Assembly: GCA_963556695.1 (NCBI GenBank)
Contig: CAUWAG010000013.1
Location: forward strand, 1,550,001-1,614,000
Direction: 5' to 3'
Source: Anthostomella pinea
Taxonomy: Eukaryota; Ascomycota; Sordariomycetes; Xylariales; Xylariaceae
DNA length: 64,000 nucleotides
Part shown: positions 12,786-24,556 of the stretch, piece by piece
Layout of the letters: each line of letters starts with the position of its first letter
How positions within the stretch are numbered: the first letter of the stretch is position 1
Made by a program: the position numbers and the translations under genes
Notes under the pieces: generated by a model
Told to the model about the DNA's origin: nothing
What the model saw: only the letters and a program-made list of their open reading frames with translations
The model's database searches: none

Positions 12786-13306
12786 TCATGGAGCTGTCGC
12801 TCTCTAAGATGGTCAAATCATGGAGTTGGTCTGCGAAGTATGTGACGGCATTGTTTAAGAGGGAAAGAGGGTACCTCAGTCCTCAGCCTTGGGGTACTTT
12901 CCACATTGTCACATGAACATCGATCTTGCCTCCCTTTCATTGGCGGATAGCCGAAGCTGACGCAGGTGCTCCATCTCGCTGCAGAATCACAAGAGGAAGG
13001 TGCAACTCGCTGCTGATGGCGTGCACACCTTTTTATCTGCTCTGGGTACTGTGAGGTACCTACCGTTAAGCTGGCCGTTCCGTGCCAGCTCATGGCACCT
13101 GGACAGACACAATCCAGTACGACGACTTGGGAGTTGCTCAAGAAGTAGAAGACCAGCGCTTCACCTTCTACGAGACGCTCTGATTGATGCTGGAATTACG
13201 AATAGTAAGTGCATCATATTTATTGCAGCATGCGTGATGCAGGAGGAATAATACACAACATTCTCTGCGCGTTCAGGAGAATGTTATCCTCGCCCCAAAT
13301 CAGACT
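12786..13306. other. Intergenic region between HET remnant and 2EXR gene
   Basis: About 520 bases. I searched it for the missing N-terminal half of the HET domain and did not find it in any minus-strand frame. Nothing else recognisable. Confidence 0.45.
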
Positions 13307-14191
13307 CTAGGGGCATTGGCATCTTCCTCTCTTCCACCATGCATCTTCCCCAACCCCCAGGGCGTCGTCAGGAAATCCCCGGAGCGGACCGCTCTCCCCT
13401 CCAATGGGAAATTCATGGAGCTCTTCCCGCCCATCGCGATTGGAAGCTGCGCAACGGAAATTGAGGCTCCCCGTGTCGTCCCAAAAGTCGTGTACTCTTC
13501 TGGGCTCGCTGACGTATATGTGCTGCCGCAGCCCCGGGAACATCGATGTGCCGAAAGGTTCTAATTCGTCCCACCATTTCTTCTGCACCTTGCCACACCC
13601 GGAACACGCAGGAGGCTTCAGGGGCGCGAAGTACGTTGACATGTTTCCGTGATGGACTGTCAATAGCCTGCCCAAGCTCTCACACCCCGAGGCCCACAGC
13701 TTGGTTGTTGCCAGTTCCAGCAACTGATCTTGCCCACCATTCATGTCGCAACAGCTGCCACTGACACAGTTGGGATGGATCTCCCTAACTGGAATGCCAT
13801 AACGGTGTCCTGAGTCTGTTGGTCCCCGCCAACTGACTATGGTCCTGACGAAGAGGTCATGACTGAGACTGCAGTAGAGAGCCCCGTTGGTCAGCATTTC
13901 TTCGTTGAAGTTACCGAAATAAGCCACCAGGTGATGCTTGTCTCGAAAACCAGGTTTTTCCGGGACGATGAAGCCCAGCTTGGTGCTGTAGAAGCGCTGG
14001 GCAGACTCGCGACTTTCTCGGTTGACCAGCAGGAAGGTAGAAACAAGCTTCTTGGATGGTACAACCTGAATATGATCGTCGGCCTGGCGGATCAGGATAT
14101 TCCGCTTCTTTGCTTCTTCGTGCAAGGCCTGCCGCCAGACTCCGAGCCGAAGCTCGGTGGGGAGATCTTGGAAGACCGTGAATGTCGCCAT
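13307..14191 (-). CDS. 2EXR-domain (F-box-like) protein
   Basis: Single-exon reading frame on the minus strand. I chose the ATG at 14191 (context GTCATGGCG), which begins MATFTVFQDLPTELRLGVW, the start of the fungal 2EXR module; an upstream in-frame ATG at 14317 is possible. After the short F-box-like motif come a VNRESRESAQRFY motif and about 220 variable residues, including a CSGCGK and an earlier CCDMN cysteine pair. 2EXR proteins are abundant in filamentous ascomycetes, often many per genome; their molecular role is not established. The paralogue at 15537-16389 is in the same orientation and shares the LPTELRL and HEE motifs, so the two probably arose by local duplication. About 294 residues. 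Confidence 0.75.
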   Translation of the reverse strand: MATFTVFQDLPTELRLGVWRQALHEEAKKRNILIRQADDHIQVVPSKKLVSTFLLVNRESRESAQRFYSTKLGFIVPEKPGFRDKHHLVAYFGNFNEEMLTNGALYCSLSHDLFVRTIVSWRGPTDSGHRYGIPVREIHPNCVSGSCCDMNGGQDQLLELATTKLWASGCESLGRLLTVHHGNMSTYFAPLKPPACSGCGKVQKKWWDELEPFGTSMFPGLRQHIYVSEPRRVHDFWDDTGSLNFRCAASNRDGREELHEFPIGGESGPLRGFPDDALGVGEDAWWKRGRCQCP

Positions 14192-15536
14192 GACGAGTGC
14201 GTGGCTGCGGTAGGCGAGGGGCTTCCTAGGCGTGTGGATGTGAACGGCTAAATTGGGATCAAATGTCCTAACATACGACTTTATACATGGAAGATGATTG
14301 CTTCCTTGGGATTCCATCGGGCACGCCAGTCGCTTCTGTAGATAGTGTTGAAAGAGTTCTCTTCAAACAGAGTCACTGCCTTGATATTCAGATACAAACA
14401 CCTCTCAGCAGAACAAAGAGAGCATCAAGCGAAGTCGATTAGTCTGAGCGCCTACTGGTTTGCCATTGATAAACACCCCAAGGGAAATCTGTCTCCAGTA
14501 ACATATTTTTCTGCCGAGAGTGCCTGAACCTCCCGTCGATCCGTTGCGCTACGTAACTCATAATGCTGGAGCAGAGCGAAGACCTACAGCTGTCGCTGAG
14601 GTATCCGACTAGGTGATGAGCTCTAGAGTTTGGGTTCATCGATGTTGTAAGAGGCGCGCTGGTGCTCCACTTGAGAAAGGGGGTGGAGCTAAGGGGTAGC
14701 GGGTGCCTCAGTTGATGCCGGGAGAGTGGACGGATCACCTCCTCATCAATCTTCCATCTATGATATCTCACAAGCTTTCTTTCGTCCCATTTTCCGTAGG
14801 CCTTGAAGGAATACTAGCGGGGTCTTGGTTCTTGACGAGGTTACACGAGTCTTGAAGCACCTTCACCCTTTTTGTTGGACGTGTTCTATGGTGTGACCAC
14901 CGGGTGATTGCGACACATCCTAGGAACCAGAATATCTTAGGAAACACGCTTGCAATTCAGAACTGTCACGACACCTGTTTGTCCCTGGACTGGCGATGAG
15001 TATGACCATCGGAGAAGCACTTCCCACTTCGGTTAGTTAGAATCAAAGGAATCAAGGGTAAGTAGGTCTCATGGTCCAATGGAATTGCAGAGCCCTTACT
15101 AGGCATAGCTATATCACTTTGGTTCTCGTAGAGGCACGTAGAAAGCGCGGAAGATCAGCTCGTAGAAGCAAGGGCCCTGCATTATATCCAGGGGGCAATC
15201 ACGAAGTCGTTGAGAAGGCTTTCAAGAAACACATGTAGGAAACATACCATCAATTTTCTGGTAATACCAACATACCCACACAGATGCGGGATCACTCATA
15301 GTAATCATGCTAGGATGAGCATGTCGACTGGACCATCCTTGCACACACTTCCGCTTGCCCCTATGTGATACATGTTAAGGCCACCAAACACCTGCCGTCC
15401 AACAACAACTCCTATGTGACCCCATTCCCTGGACCATACGAAACTGTGCGAGCCACATGTACCATTCGTCATCACGGGCGATTCCTGCCAGCCACGCGCA
15501 TCCATGCTCTCTCTCCCACCCCGGGCAGCGACACTC
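14192..15536. other. Intergenic region, no supported gene
   Basis: About 1.3 kb with only short ORFs of unlike composition on both strands. No recognisable family, RNA gene or repeat seen. Confidence 0.4.
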
Positions 15537-16389
15537 CTAAAGATCTCGATACGCAGGGAGGCTCAACCTGATGAGGGAAACAGATCGTGTGCGAAGCAAG
15601 TGGTCAGCCCACTCCCGGATCTCTTGATCTGGCGAGAGAGGCCATCCGCTAAGGGCAACATGTTGTTCGCGAAACAGTGGCTCAGCCCACCACGTCAGGT
15701 CTCTGACGCCAAACCGGCAGAAGACCTCTTTCTGCTCCAGTGTAGGTACCGCGTGCAAGAAATTCATGTAGTCATAACTAGTCAACGAGGCTAACAGCAG
15801 GTAATAATACTGCCACAGGCTCGAGAAAAGGTCTGTCTCCCACGAGTATCGACACTGATTTGGAGCGTCAATGAGCCTCTCGCAAAAGCTGCAACAGCTC
15901 CGACCCGGAGGCTCGTAGGCCACCACGTAGACCGTCAGTAGTCTGCGCACCGAGGCACACTGCCAGCGTCTCAAGCAACCTGACACGAATATTCGCGGGG
16001 GTTTTCCACGCTGAGTGCGGCGAATGGGAAACACCTGGAAGATCGCCGAGCCATAAATCGTGCGAATCCGGATCCGGACGAAGACGTCCCGCTGGGGATC
16101 GCAGTAGAGAATACCTCTTGTCGGCGAAGTCGGCGAACTTAGTGGATAAGTTGTGGATTGTATTGGCTGCCACGTCCCGCTGCATTCGTACGTGTTGAAC
16201 TGGTGCGACTCCAGAGCGACTCTGACGGCTCACCGATAGGGAAGGCGACAGGAGTTTCTTGTATGGTACCAGGCGGATGGTATCTCCGCCGTCGAGAATG
16301 AGGATCAGGCGGCTTCGGGTCTCTTCGTGCAGCGCGTGGTGCCAGATCTGGAGGCGAAGCTCGGTTGGGAGACTGGCGAACGTCGCCAT
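15537..16389 (-). pseudogene. 2EXR-domain paralogue with a frameshift
   Basis: Starts MATFASLPTELRLQIWHHAL at 16389, then HEETRSR and a PYKKLLSPSLSVSRQSR segment parallel to the neighbour at 13307-14191. Around 16220-16235 the coding frame changes by one base: downstream residues ESHQFNTY, then GILYCDPQRDVFVRI and the long tail to the stop at 15537, continue in another frame. No intron of normal length fits between the two frames (the only GT-AG pairs are about 34 nt, or 54 nt, which would not change the frame). Either a true frameshift or a sequencing error; I call it a pseudogene. Cysteine-containing tail differs from the paralogue. Confidence 0.6.
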
Positions 16390-16696
16390 GGTGTATGATG
16401 TATGCCTCACGCAACCGAGACCTCAGTGAATGTCATGATACTGGTTCGGGAGGCTGAAAGTTGGGGGTAAGCCGGTGGTGGATGGGTTGTTCTGCTCAAC
16501 AGTCATTTATGTTGAGATGGAGGAGGAGTCTGGCCCCAGCAGGTAGTATCAGGCAACACGACTGTCTAGGCAACGAGGTGCCAAAGAAGATAGGCAGAGA
16601 TTGATACCTCGGGGACCAATCGTGCCTGATCTGTAGGCAGGACAGGGACAGCTGGGTCAGCTCCCAATCTCGAGAAAACTCGTGTACCTAGGACTG

Positions 16697-19600
16697 TTAG
16701 TAAACATTTGCCCAAGTATAGCCTGGAGTACCCACGTTGTGCTCTCCATGATATCCATCCTGTTCCCAGGTTTCCATGCTGTCGTAGGGTGCGTGTCTGG
16801 TGATTGTTGCAGCCGGCCTCGCTCTAGACTTTCCCACAACCTTGTATGACTCGACGGTGAGCGAGACAGCACTGCCCGATTGAATTGTGTCTTCTTCCAA
16901 AGACTCGAGTTCGCGGAGCCGTATTTGAGCCTCCACATCAATTACTGCTCCATGCTCAGGGCTGTTAAAAGCAGGACGTACACCCGTTATCCAGACAATG
17001 GTAGTACCGGTGCTGGGTCTCCCTTCTTCCGTCCCGCGGCATTGATCAACCTCATGCTATGACCTGAAAACGGTCCAGAATCCCGAGGGAACACCACGTC
17101 AGGAGCCTCGATTGAATGCGATTTCAAGAAGTCCAGAAAAAAGCATGGCATGTTGCCATGCATGCTGGCACCATGAGCTCGAAGAAGGTTCACAATGACA
17201 GTCAGGCCGATAGTTGAGCCCCTGGGTATGAACATGTCGAGCGTGTGCATGTGTACAGGCTCCGTCATGTAGATATCGTAGTACGCCTCGCCTATGACAT
17301 CGTGGGTCAACATTTGGCACTCCAAATGGTCCACTTCCCAAACCCTTACGGTCATAGCACTGGATGAGGGTCAGCTATATAATCAAAGAGTTCCACAAAG
17401 GTTAGGGACTTACTGCGATGAAAATCTTTCGATCTCCGCGTTGATCTTCTTGGAAGCTGTCTCTGAATGCGCTGCTCCGCCGCCGAAACCCCCGTCGTGT
17501 CCGGGGGAGCAAATGGCAGGAAGGTTATACTTTTCTCGAAGGTCCAAGCAATCAAGTAAGTTTTTGATGTTGGAAAAGCTGCTGGTAGCGGCGAGCATAG
17601 GTAGATGTTGACCCAATGATCGCAGAACTGCTGGTGAACCGAAGTACCACGGCGAGCTGCAATCAAGGAAGCTGCAATCACGAAACTTGCAAGGAAGAAA
17701 CTTGTAATTAAGCGACTCATCAATGTCAGCATATTGCCATGGGCGCATAACAAGCCCGACGGGAAAGACTTGGAGCGCTTTGAGTTTCTGTACCGCTAGG
17801 GCATCTTCTTCGCGTGGTTGGCGACAAAGGATTTCGCCGATTGCTTGGAGAATGTTGGCCGCCAGAGTTTGGGAGCGAGGACTCGTCCCTTTGGCCATGA
17901 GTTCGCACTCTGCAACAAGGTGCACAACTCCAGCATTCGGGATGCCCATATATCCCTGGAAGAATCCAGAGCATTGTGGGTAGATCTCTGACAGCTGTGT
18001 CCAAGACGTAAGTTGTTTCACCCCTGAGTTCCATACACAGGAGCTCGATGTGACCCATGTTCCGGGCTCCGGAAGGAAGATGCAGTCTCTGCACCGGAGA
18101 TCTCCACTAAAATATAGCAGTCAGTAGGTTGCCAGGTGGAAGAGAAGCCAATGATTTGCCATACCGGGTCCATATGCAATCCTTCTTCAAATCTTCACTG
18201 AAAACGCGGCATGCAACCGGTGAATGCCATAATGACGAACCCTGGGGGCCCCAAGCCTTTGAAGAGCAGCAAGCTGGTCCCGTAACAATATCGCGGCTGA
18301 TGTGACGGTAACCCCGATACGTGGCAGAAAAAGCGCCCAATATACATCGCTACCTCTGTCGATTTTCAAGTAAGCAATGTCCGACAGTAGTTCACTCGCA
18401 ATTTTCTCTTGCGACCATATCGTGGCACTCGCTTTGTGACTCTGGCCATCCGTGAAAGGCAGCTCCAATTCCTGCATCTGGCGAATGAGTTTCCGTCCAA
18501 ACTCAGAAATGAGGAATTGGTGAGTCCAATCATGGGAAGCCTCAAGAATAAGGCCGATGGGATCTTCAACCCAGCGAGATTCGATACGGGATCCGAACTG
18601 CCTATCGCCTTCATTGATCGATGGTGCGCACTCCTTTATTCCAAAACATGCCGCGAGCCACTCATTGAACGATCCGGGGGACGCATTTTCGTTGCCAACA
18701 ATGGTTTCTTGATAGCGGCAATCGAGGATATGGGTGTTACTTGGCTCCTCAGGTAAATCTGGTCGAGCGGTATCATGCTCACCGCCTACGGTGGTGTTGA
18801 AAATGCTACTACCAGGAAGCAACAGCAGTTTGCCCCAGGATGATACTGAGGCCGCACGAGCAAGGAACTTGATTGATTCCCAACGTTTCCTGCCCCAAGC
18901 TTCGAGTCATAAGTTGTTCCAATATCGGTAGAGAAATTGGATGTCGGAGACCCAAGATGATAGAGTCTCAACTGTCTCCTCCACATCTCCTGGGAGCACA
19001 GCATCATGACGTTTGAATTATGTCGTCACACACTGTTAGAACATCGTATGGCTTCATACGCAGAGCCTTGTATAGCTCTAGGCTATGTTGTTGAGTCGCC
19101 TTGATATCGACGACATCAAAGCCTCTCTGGATGGGAAGCGCCTCGATGCTCCATCGCAATCCAAGTATATCCGCGGAGAGTCCGGAGTCACCCAACGCTT
19201 GCCTGAAAGTCGTACTATAGGCAGCTTTCGCAGTTCATTATCACCCCCCTCGATACCCACGAGAAGCATGAGGGCTGCTGCCACTTATTCATGCCATGCG
19301 TCCGGCTTGAACTCATTTATACCGGGACCGTGAGTATCGTACCAGAGGTCCAGCTCCTTCCGAAATTGAGTGGAGCTCATCACGCTGACTCCTAGACTCT
19401 CGAGTACTCTTCGATGTTCTTCCTGTTCAAAATCCTGATCATAGTCGAAAGAAAGATGAGTGCAGACGCAGATTTCGTGATCCACCAAAGGCCGTCCATC
19501 AAGTCGTAAGTGATTGGGGATGAACAGTAGTAAGCTCGGGCAAGCCAACCCTGGCGACAGACTGCGAGAATGGAGTACCTTTCAGTCTTTCAAGCCCGTC

Positions 19601-20967
19601 AGAATGTTATCGTGGATGGTGTTCCAGACCTCGCCGTGCTCGAAATCGCCACCTAGCCAACGGTACCAATATCGGTGGACGCCTGTATCTGCCAGTGTCT
19701 GGATGCTTTGCACCACAAGTTCACGTATGTGGCTGATAATTGTGCTGTTCCATTTGTTCCCATTTTCGAATCTGCCATCGTGCGGATTAAGAAGGAAATT
19801 GCCGTGTATTATGAACTGTCAGAGGAGATTCATTAGTGGTTATTGAACCAGACAGTGTAAACGGGGCTGTATAACGACCAAGAAAGATCGTAGCTGACAT
19901 ACCTTCCAACCAAAGCTACCCATGGGAAGAAACGTGTAAGTAGACTGCGGAGTGGCAAGGGGTCGATTTTCCAGCCAGGGGAAAGCAGCAACCAGATGAA
20001 TTTTGCGAAATCCAAATCCAAATCTGGTATCGATCACCTCGATTATCTCATCAAAAAAGATGTAGCGTGATGTATCTAGCTTCCCCGTCAAGAAATCCTG
20101 CTCGGTGATTGAGATCACCCGCCCTGGCGGCCCTTTCAAACCAAAGGTTGTCGAGTGCAGGGTATGACGACTCTCAGTCTGGATGGTCAGTCGGTCGAAA
20201 TTTAGTAGAAGTAGAGTCTTGTTGTCAAATGAATTGAGCTCGGTGAGGAAAGTGTCGTAAATTGTCTTGCTGTCGAGGTACAACGAGATTCGCGTGTAGG
20301 CTCCTTCCTGATTCGTTCGCATTGGCTCCAGATTAATGGGCACAAGCGCCCCCAGAGTTGTACTGCAGTCAAACTTGAAGTGAAAGTGACCACTGTGAAT
20401 TTCCACAATGTTCGCAACGTGGAACACCGATTTGAATCCTGTGCCTCCCTTCTCCCCATTTCTGGCCTTCCTTTTCCTGGGGACTCTTGTGCCGTTGCGG
20501 GGCTTTCCAAGAGCGCAGAGTGCCGTGACATCTTCAAGAGAAAAGCCATCTTCGTTGTATTCCACGTGCAATATGTGTTGCTCATCTGATCTTTCCTCTA
20601 GGTGAAAAGATATACTGCATGGTTTCGGGCTGTGGTTATTGTCGTCCGCGTTGTAGATCAGCTCTCGCAAGATCTGAATCGGTTCAGGACATTTTTGTTG
20701 GGAAAGTCTATGGTGTCAAGTCAGAATCATGGTGAGGCGCAAGGAATGGATGCAAGATAGGAGTGCGTTTTCCACTTTCCAAGAGTGGGCTCCAAGAGGG
20801 GCCGGGGCACGGGATCAGTCAATAACCTACATCAGAAGGGCATTTTGCAGGCTGCTGATGACAGGATCGTCAACATCAGTGGAGTGCTGCAGGGACTTTG
20901 CTCTGATAGCAGCAATGTGTGCATCTGCTTCTTCTCTCGAGGCCGGACGGGTCCCGGCAGGCGCCAT
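16697..20967 (-). pseudogene. HSP90-like (GHKL) ATPase, sacsin/NO VEIN-like, multiply disrupted
   Basis: Exon 1 (20831-20967) starts MAPAGTRPASREEADAH. After a 123-nt intron, exon 2 (19903-20707) carries the ATP-binding Bergerat fold: RELIYNADDN (N box), EYNEDGF (G1) and GEKGGTGFKSVFH (G2). An 87-nt intron leads into exon 3. Later parts match the order seen in large sacsin/NO VEIN-type proteins (KKLPIVRLS-like strand, a SDIQFLYRYW motif). Lesions: in-frame TGA at 19582-19584, TAA at 19285-19287 and TGA at 18907-18909, plus frame changes near 19130, 19015, 18020 and 17010. Two downstream introns (about 18110-18165 and 17357-17412) still look spliceable. The remaining frame ends near 16697. The ATPase head is intact, so a truncated roughly 390-residue product ending at 19582 is conceivable. 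Confidence 0.7.
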
Positions 20968-22428
20968 GGTGATCGATTAGATGGTGCGAGAACACATCTG
21001 CAGCCTGTGCAAAGTGACCAAGAACTGAAATGGGCCGAAGAACTCAGCTGTATACCCCCAAAGTGCAGCTCGGGGAGGTGCGGAATGGGATGTCTGCCAA
21101 TACTGAACCTGAAGATGAAGAAGTGAATGCCAAAGAGAGGGTCGTGCAGTGCAGCAGGCAGTGGTACCCAGACGACCTGGAGAAGGTTGACAAAACTGGT
21201 GGACGGAATCTGAACAACCAGCAATGTGGGAGAGAACCGGTTTTTTTTCGAAGCACGGATTGGAATGTGTGTTCGAAGGAGTTGGAGGAGAGGCGTTGCC
21301 CCAGGTGCACAGGTGCTGGAAAGTGTGGGTGGTAGGAGCTTGGTCAACCCGATCAGGCTAAACCACCTGCAACCAAGCAGGGCAAACAATTGCGACTGCT
21401 GAATCGTGTACCTGTGAATATCGAACAGTCCTGAACTCAGTAGCAGTTTGCTGTGTCTTTGCTCAAGCTGCCGGGTGCACGAGTAGGTATTGTTGTTAGC
21501 AGCTTTCCAAAACCCGGGGGGTGCCGGATCTGAGTGACTGAGGCAATCAATGATTCGTGCCCGTTCGAAAGACGCACTTTTTAAGTAGAACTGAGGCAGC
21601 CAAAAGGAGCCTGACTGGGATGAGTCGGCGGAGAGGTGCAAGGAGCTGGGTGTCCGCTGTAAATGCAGAGTAACCAACGAGGATGCTAGTCACACGACAA
21701 GGTTACGACGAGGAAAGCCAATCAGAGGTTGCGTCCACAATAGGAGGTACACAGGAAGTCGTTGGTGCGGTTTGCCCACGCAAGTTCACGTGATGGGCCT
21801 CAGAGTACCTTAGCGGCATCCTGTTACGGTACAAGTACATTGTACCTCCACATGTACCTATATATATGGGAGGCCCACCTCTCACCTGAAGCGGCCTGCC
21901 TTCTTCCTTCTTCCTTCTTCATAGATCGTTGAATCTAGCTTTATCTATCCATCAGTCCTGATCAGTTGTACTGCAGGCCTGATCGTCACACATCCTCTCA
22001 GACCTACGGCATTAGTGGGCAAGAGGTGCGAATTTAGACAAATTCCATGCCCCTTCCCAAGGTCAAGCGAACTCTATACTGTCCCCCTATGCGGAGTTTC
22101 GTTCCAGTGAGAGGAAGTAGACTGGAGCCCTGATATGCCCAGAAACCCCATCATGGCCGAACGGTCTGAGTACAGCGGTGGCGGACATCATCTCACAGGC
22201 TCCAAGCCTCTATCCAGTTACTTGGTGTTGCCACTGGTCACCCATGCTCGTCTGGGTCTAATGTAGACTCCAGAGCAAGCAACCATAGTCCGTCAGTCTG
22301 AAGGTCGCCATCACACCCAGACGAGTACCCGGTCAGCACCATATATCAGTCTCACTACCCACCTGGCAAGGAATCTGCTCAGGCAAGAAGAACCTCACAT
22401 TGCAAGATATAGTCACTGGAGATACTCA
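20968..22428. other. Intergenic region upstream of the ATPase pseudogene
   Basis: Contains a long minus-strand ORF (20832-21677) that overlaps exon 1 of the ATPase in another frame and has no recognisable features, so I do not call it. A CTTCTTC-type tandem repeat lies at about 21898-21920 and a short TA-rich tract at about 21856-21866. Nothing else supported. Confidence 0.45.
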
Positions 22429-24556
22429 TCACGACGCATCGCTCCCACTAGCCCCAAAGATATCAGTCACGACACGCCAGCTCGGAGGTTCCCCCTGACC
22501 AGAAAGCGTATGCACCGCCTTTGGCTGGGTCCACTCGTGTAGAGTCTCGATGCAGTGCTCTCTGCCATAGCCAGAGTGCTTGACTCCGCCGAAGGGCGTA
22601 CCCAACACGTTCCTGTTGTAGTTGTTTACCCAAACCTACAGGCTGATCAGCGAGGTTCTACGACAGAGGTTGACTTCTTGCTCACCATGCCGGCTTCGAT
22701 GGCGCGGACAAAGCGGTTCGCTTTCAGTTGGTTCTCGGTGAACACGATAGCAGTCAGGCCGTACTCGATCGAGTTGGTGATATGGACAGCGTCTTCGAAA
22801 GTGTCGAATGGCGTGACAGTCACTATTAGATGGTCAGTGAACAAAGCCCGCAAGGACACCCATTGCCGATGAAGAGTCCAACTTACCAATCGAACCAAAC
22901 ATCTCCTCCTTCACAATCCTCATATCCCCACCCACATCAGCAAACAGTGTAGCAGGAACGAAGAACCCATCCCTGCACTCCGGATCATCCGGCAACCGAG
23001 CTTGCGCAGCGATCCGAGCGCCCTCCTTTTCGCCAAGCGCAAGATAGTCCAGCAGACGCTGCTGCTGCGCCCTCGAGACCTGCGGCCCAACGTGAGTCCT
23101 GGGATCAAGCCCATTCCCCATCCTGATCTTCCTGACCCCAGCCGCCAGCTTCTCGACGAACCTGTCGTAGATCCCGCGCTGCACCAGGATGCGCGACCCG
23201 GCGGTACAGGCTTCGCCCTTGTTGAAGAAGGCGCCCTCGAGCGCATTACGGACCGCAGAGTCGAAATCGGCATCATCGAAGACAGTGAAGGAGTTCTTGC
23301 CGCCGAGCTCCAGCGCAAGAGGCGTCACGGTCGAGCTGGCCGTCCTAGCCACCGCCGCGCCCGCAGCCGTCGAGCCGGTGAAGCTGACCTTTTTTACCAG
23401 GGGGTGCGCGACCAGAGCGGAAGGGACTTCCGGACCCAGGCCAGGCACAACCTGCACCACGTCCTTCGGTAGGACCGTCTCCAAGATTTCGCAGATGCGG
23501 ATCACCGTCAGCGGGGCCTGCTCGCCGGGCTTGACGATGAAGGTGTTCCCCGCCGCGAGCGCGGGGGCAATCTTGCCGCCCGTGTGGATCGGGGGCCAGT
23601 TGAAGGGCAGGATGCCGGCGCAGACGCCAAAGGGCTCCTGGATGACGGTGCAGTAACGGCGGGGGCATATAAATGGGACAGCCCCATATATGGGACAGTT
23701 TTCCCACCAAATTCTCATTATTACGATTCGTATAACTCGGTCAGTATTAACAGCACGATAATATGATTTGAACAAGAATATTTGCCTCTTTTTTCTCTTT
23801 TTTAAGATATAGCCGCTTAATGTAATCTATACTGGGTGTAAAGTTATAATAGCACGGAGTTTTGCCCTTACTAAATTTTACCTTCCGGGCTGCTGTAAGT
23901 CGGGTTTTCCCGACCCTTTGGTGGGAACAAGGCATAGCCAGGCTTCTAACAATCACAGCGGCCTAAAGTGCTGGTACACCCCTAATAAACCCAAAATCAA
24001 AAGAAACACCAAGAAAAGGCGATTCGAATGCATTACTCACATCATCTAGAGCTTTTATTCCGATAGACTTATTTGTAAGTGCAACTGTAGTCTTTTGGTG
24101 TAAAAACTGTCCCATATATGGGGCTGTCCCATTTATATGCCCCCGCCGTTACATGTCGCCCCGGTCGTAGAACTGGGACGGCAGCTTGCCGACGAGGCCG
24201 CCGAAGTAGCGGAAGACCATGACGAGGAAAGTGAAGTCGAACATCTTGGCGTCCTGGGCGGGCTTTCCGTTCTCCAGGCACAGGAGCGTGGCGAGTTCGT
24301 CAACGTGCTTTTCGAGTTCGTCGGCGCAGCGCATGAGGTAGCCTGCGCGCTCGATGGGGCTTAGGGGACGCCATCGCTCTTTGAAGGCTACCTGAGATGC
24401 TTGGACGGCCTGATCGACTGTCGCCTCATCGCCAGACGGTAGGGTGGTGATGACTTTGCCGGTTGCCGGATTATCGACCGCCCATCGTTTGGCTGGGTCC
24501 TGACAGGAGTAGCGATAGGTCGAAAGCTCTGGAAACTTCAGGGTCGCCATATTCAT
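22429..24556 (-). pseudogene. NAD(P)-dependent aldehyde dehydrogenase split by a transposon
   Basis: Minus-strand gene: first coding part 24152-24556, then continuing at 22887-23653, with further exons 22686-22822 and 22429-22635 (introns 64 and 50 nt, GT-AG). Residues before the break include the ALDH N-terminal domain (DNPATGKVI, ERAGYLMRCADELEK); after it come ILPFNWPP, the LELGGK motif with the general-base Glu, and FFNKGEACTAGSR with the catalytic Cys, then VTPFDTFEDAV and the C-terminal GVKHSGYGRE. A 494-bp element is inserted at a TA in the codon after YDRGDM and places a TAA at the junction. Removing it restores one uninterrupted frame with no other lesion, so the loss is recent. The family oxidises aldehydes to acids; the substrate is unknown. 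A PhyH dioxygenase fragment lies upstream on the same strand. Confidence 0.85.
23654..24151. mobile_element. 494-bp MITE-like DNA transposon, TA target duplication
   Basis: The element spans 23656-24149 and is flanked by TA at 23654-23655 and 24150-24151. Its ends are 47-bp inverted repeats with no mismatch that I can see, beginning ACGGCGGGGGCATATAAATG; inside each repeat the unit GGGACAG occurs twice around CCCATATA. The interior is about 400 bp, AT-richer, and has no ORF for a transposase, so it is non-autonomous. TA duplication points to the Tc1/mariner superfamily. Perfect repeats and no RIP-like decay suggest recent movement. It interrupts the aldehyde dehydrogenase. Confidence 0.9.

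Noticed and set aside
16170..16235. A short intron explaining the frame change in the second 2EXR gene
   Set aside because: Candidate GT-AG pairs are about 34 nt, or 54 nt (a multiple of three), so none both fits the size range and corrects the frame.
19565..19635. A 69-nt intron (GTCTGG donor) that would remove the first stop of the ATPase pseudogene
   Set aside because: Weak donor, and the removed residues look like coding sequence; other stops and frameshifts remain in any case.
20832..21677. 281-residue ORF on the minus strand upstream of the ATPase
   Set aside because: It overlaps ATPase exon 1 in another frame, has Leu/Ser/Pro-rich composition without motifs, and no splice or start support.
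23002..23656. Plus-strand ORFs of 155 residues over the aldehyde dehydrogenase
   Set aside because: Antisense shadows of the GC-rich ALDH exon.
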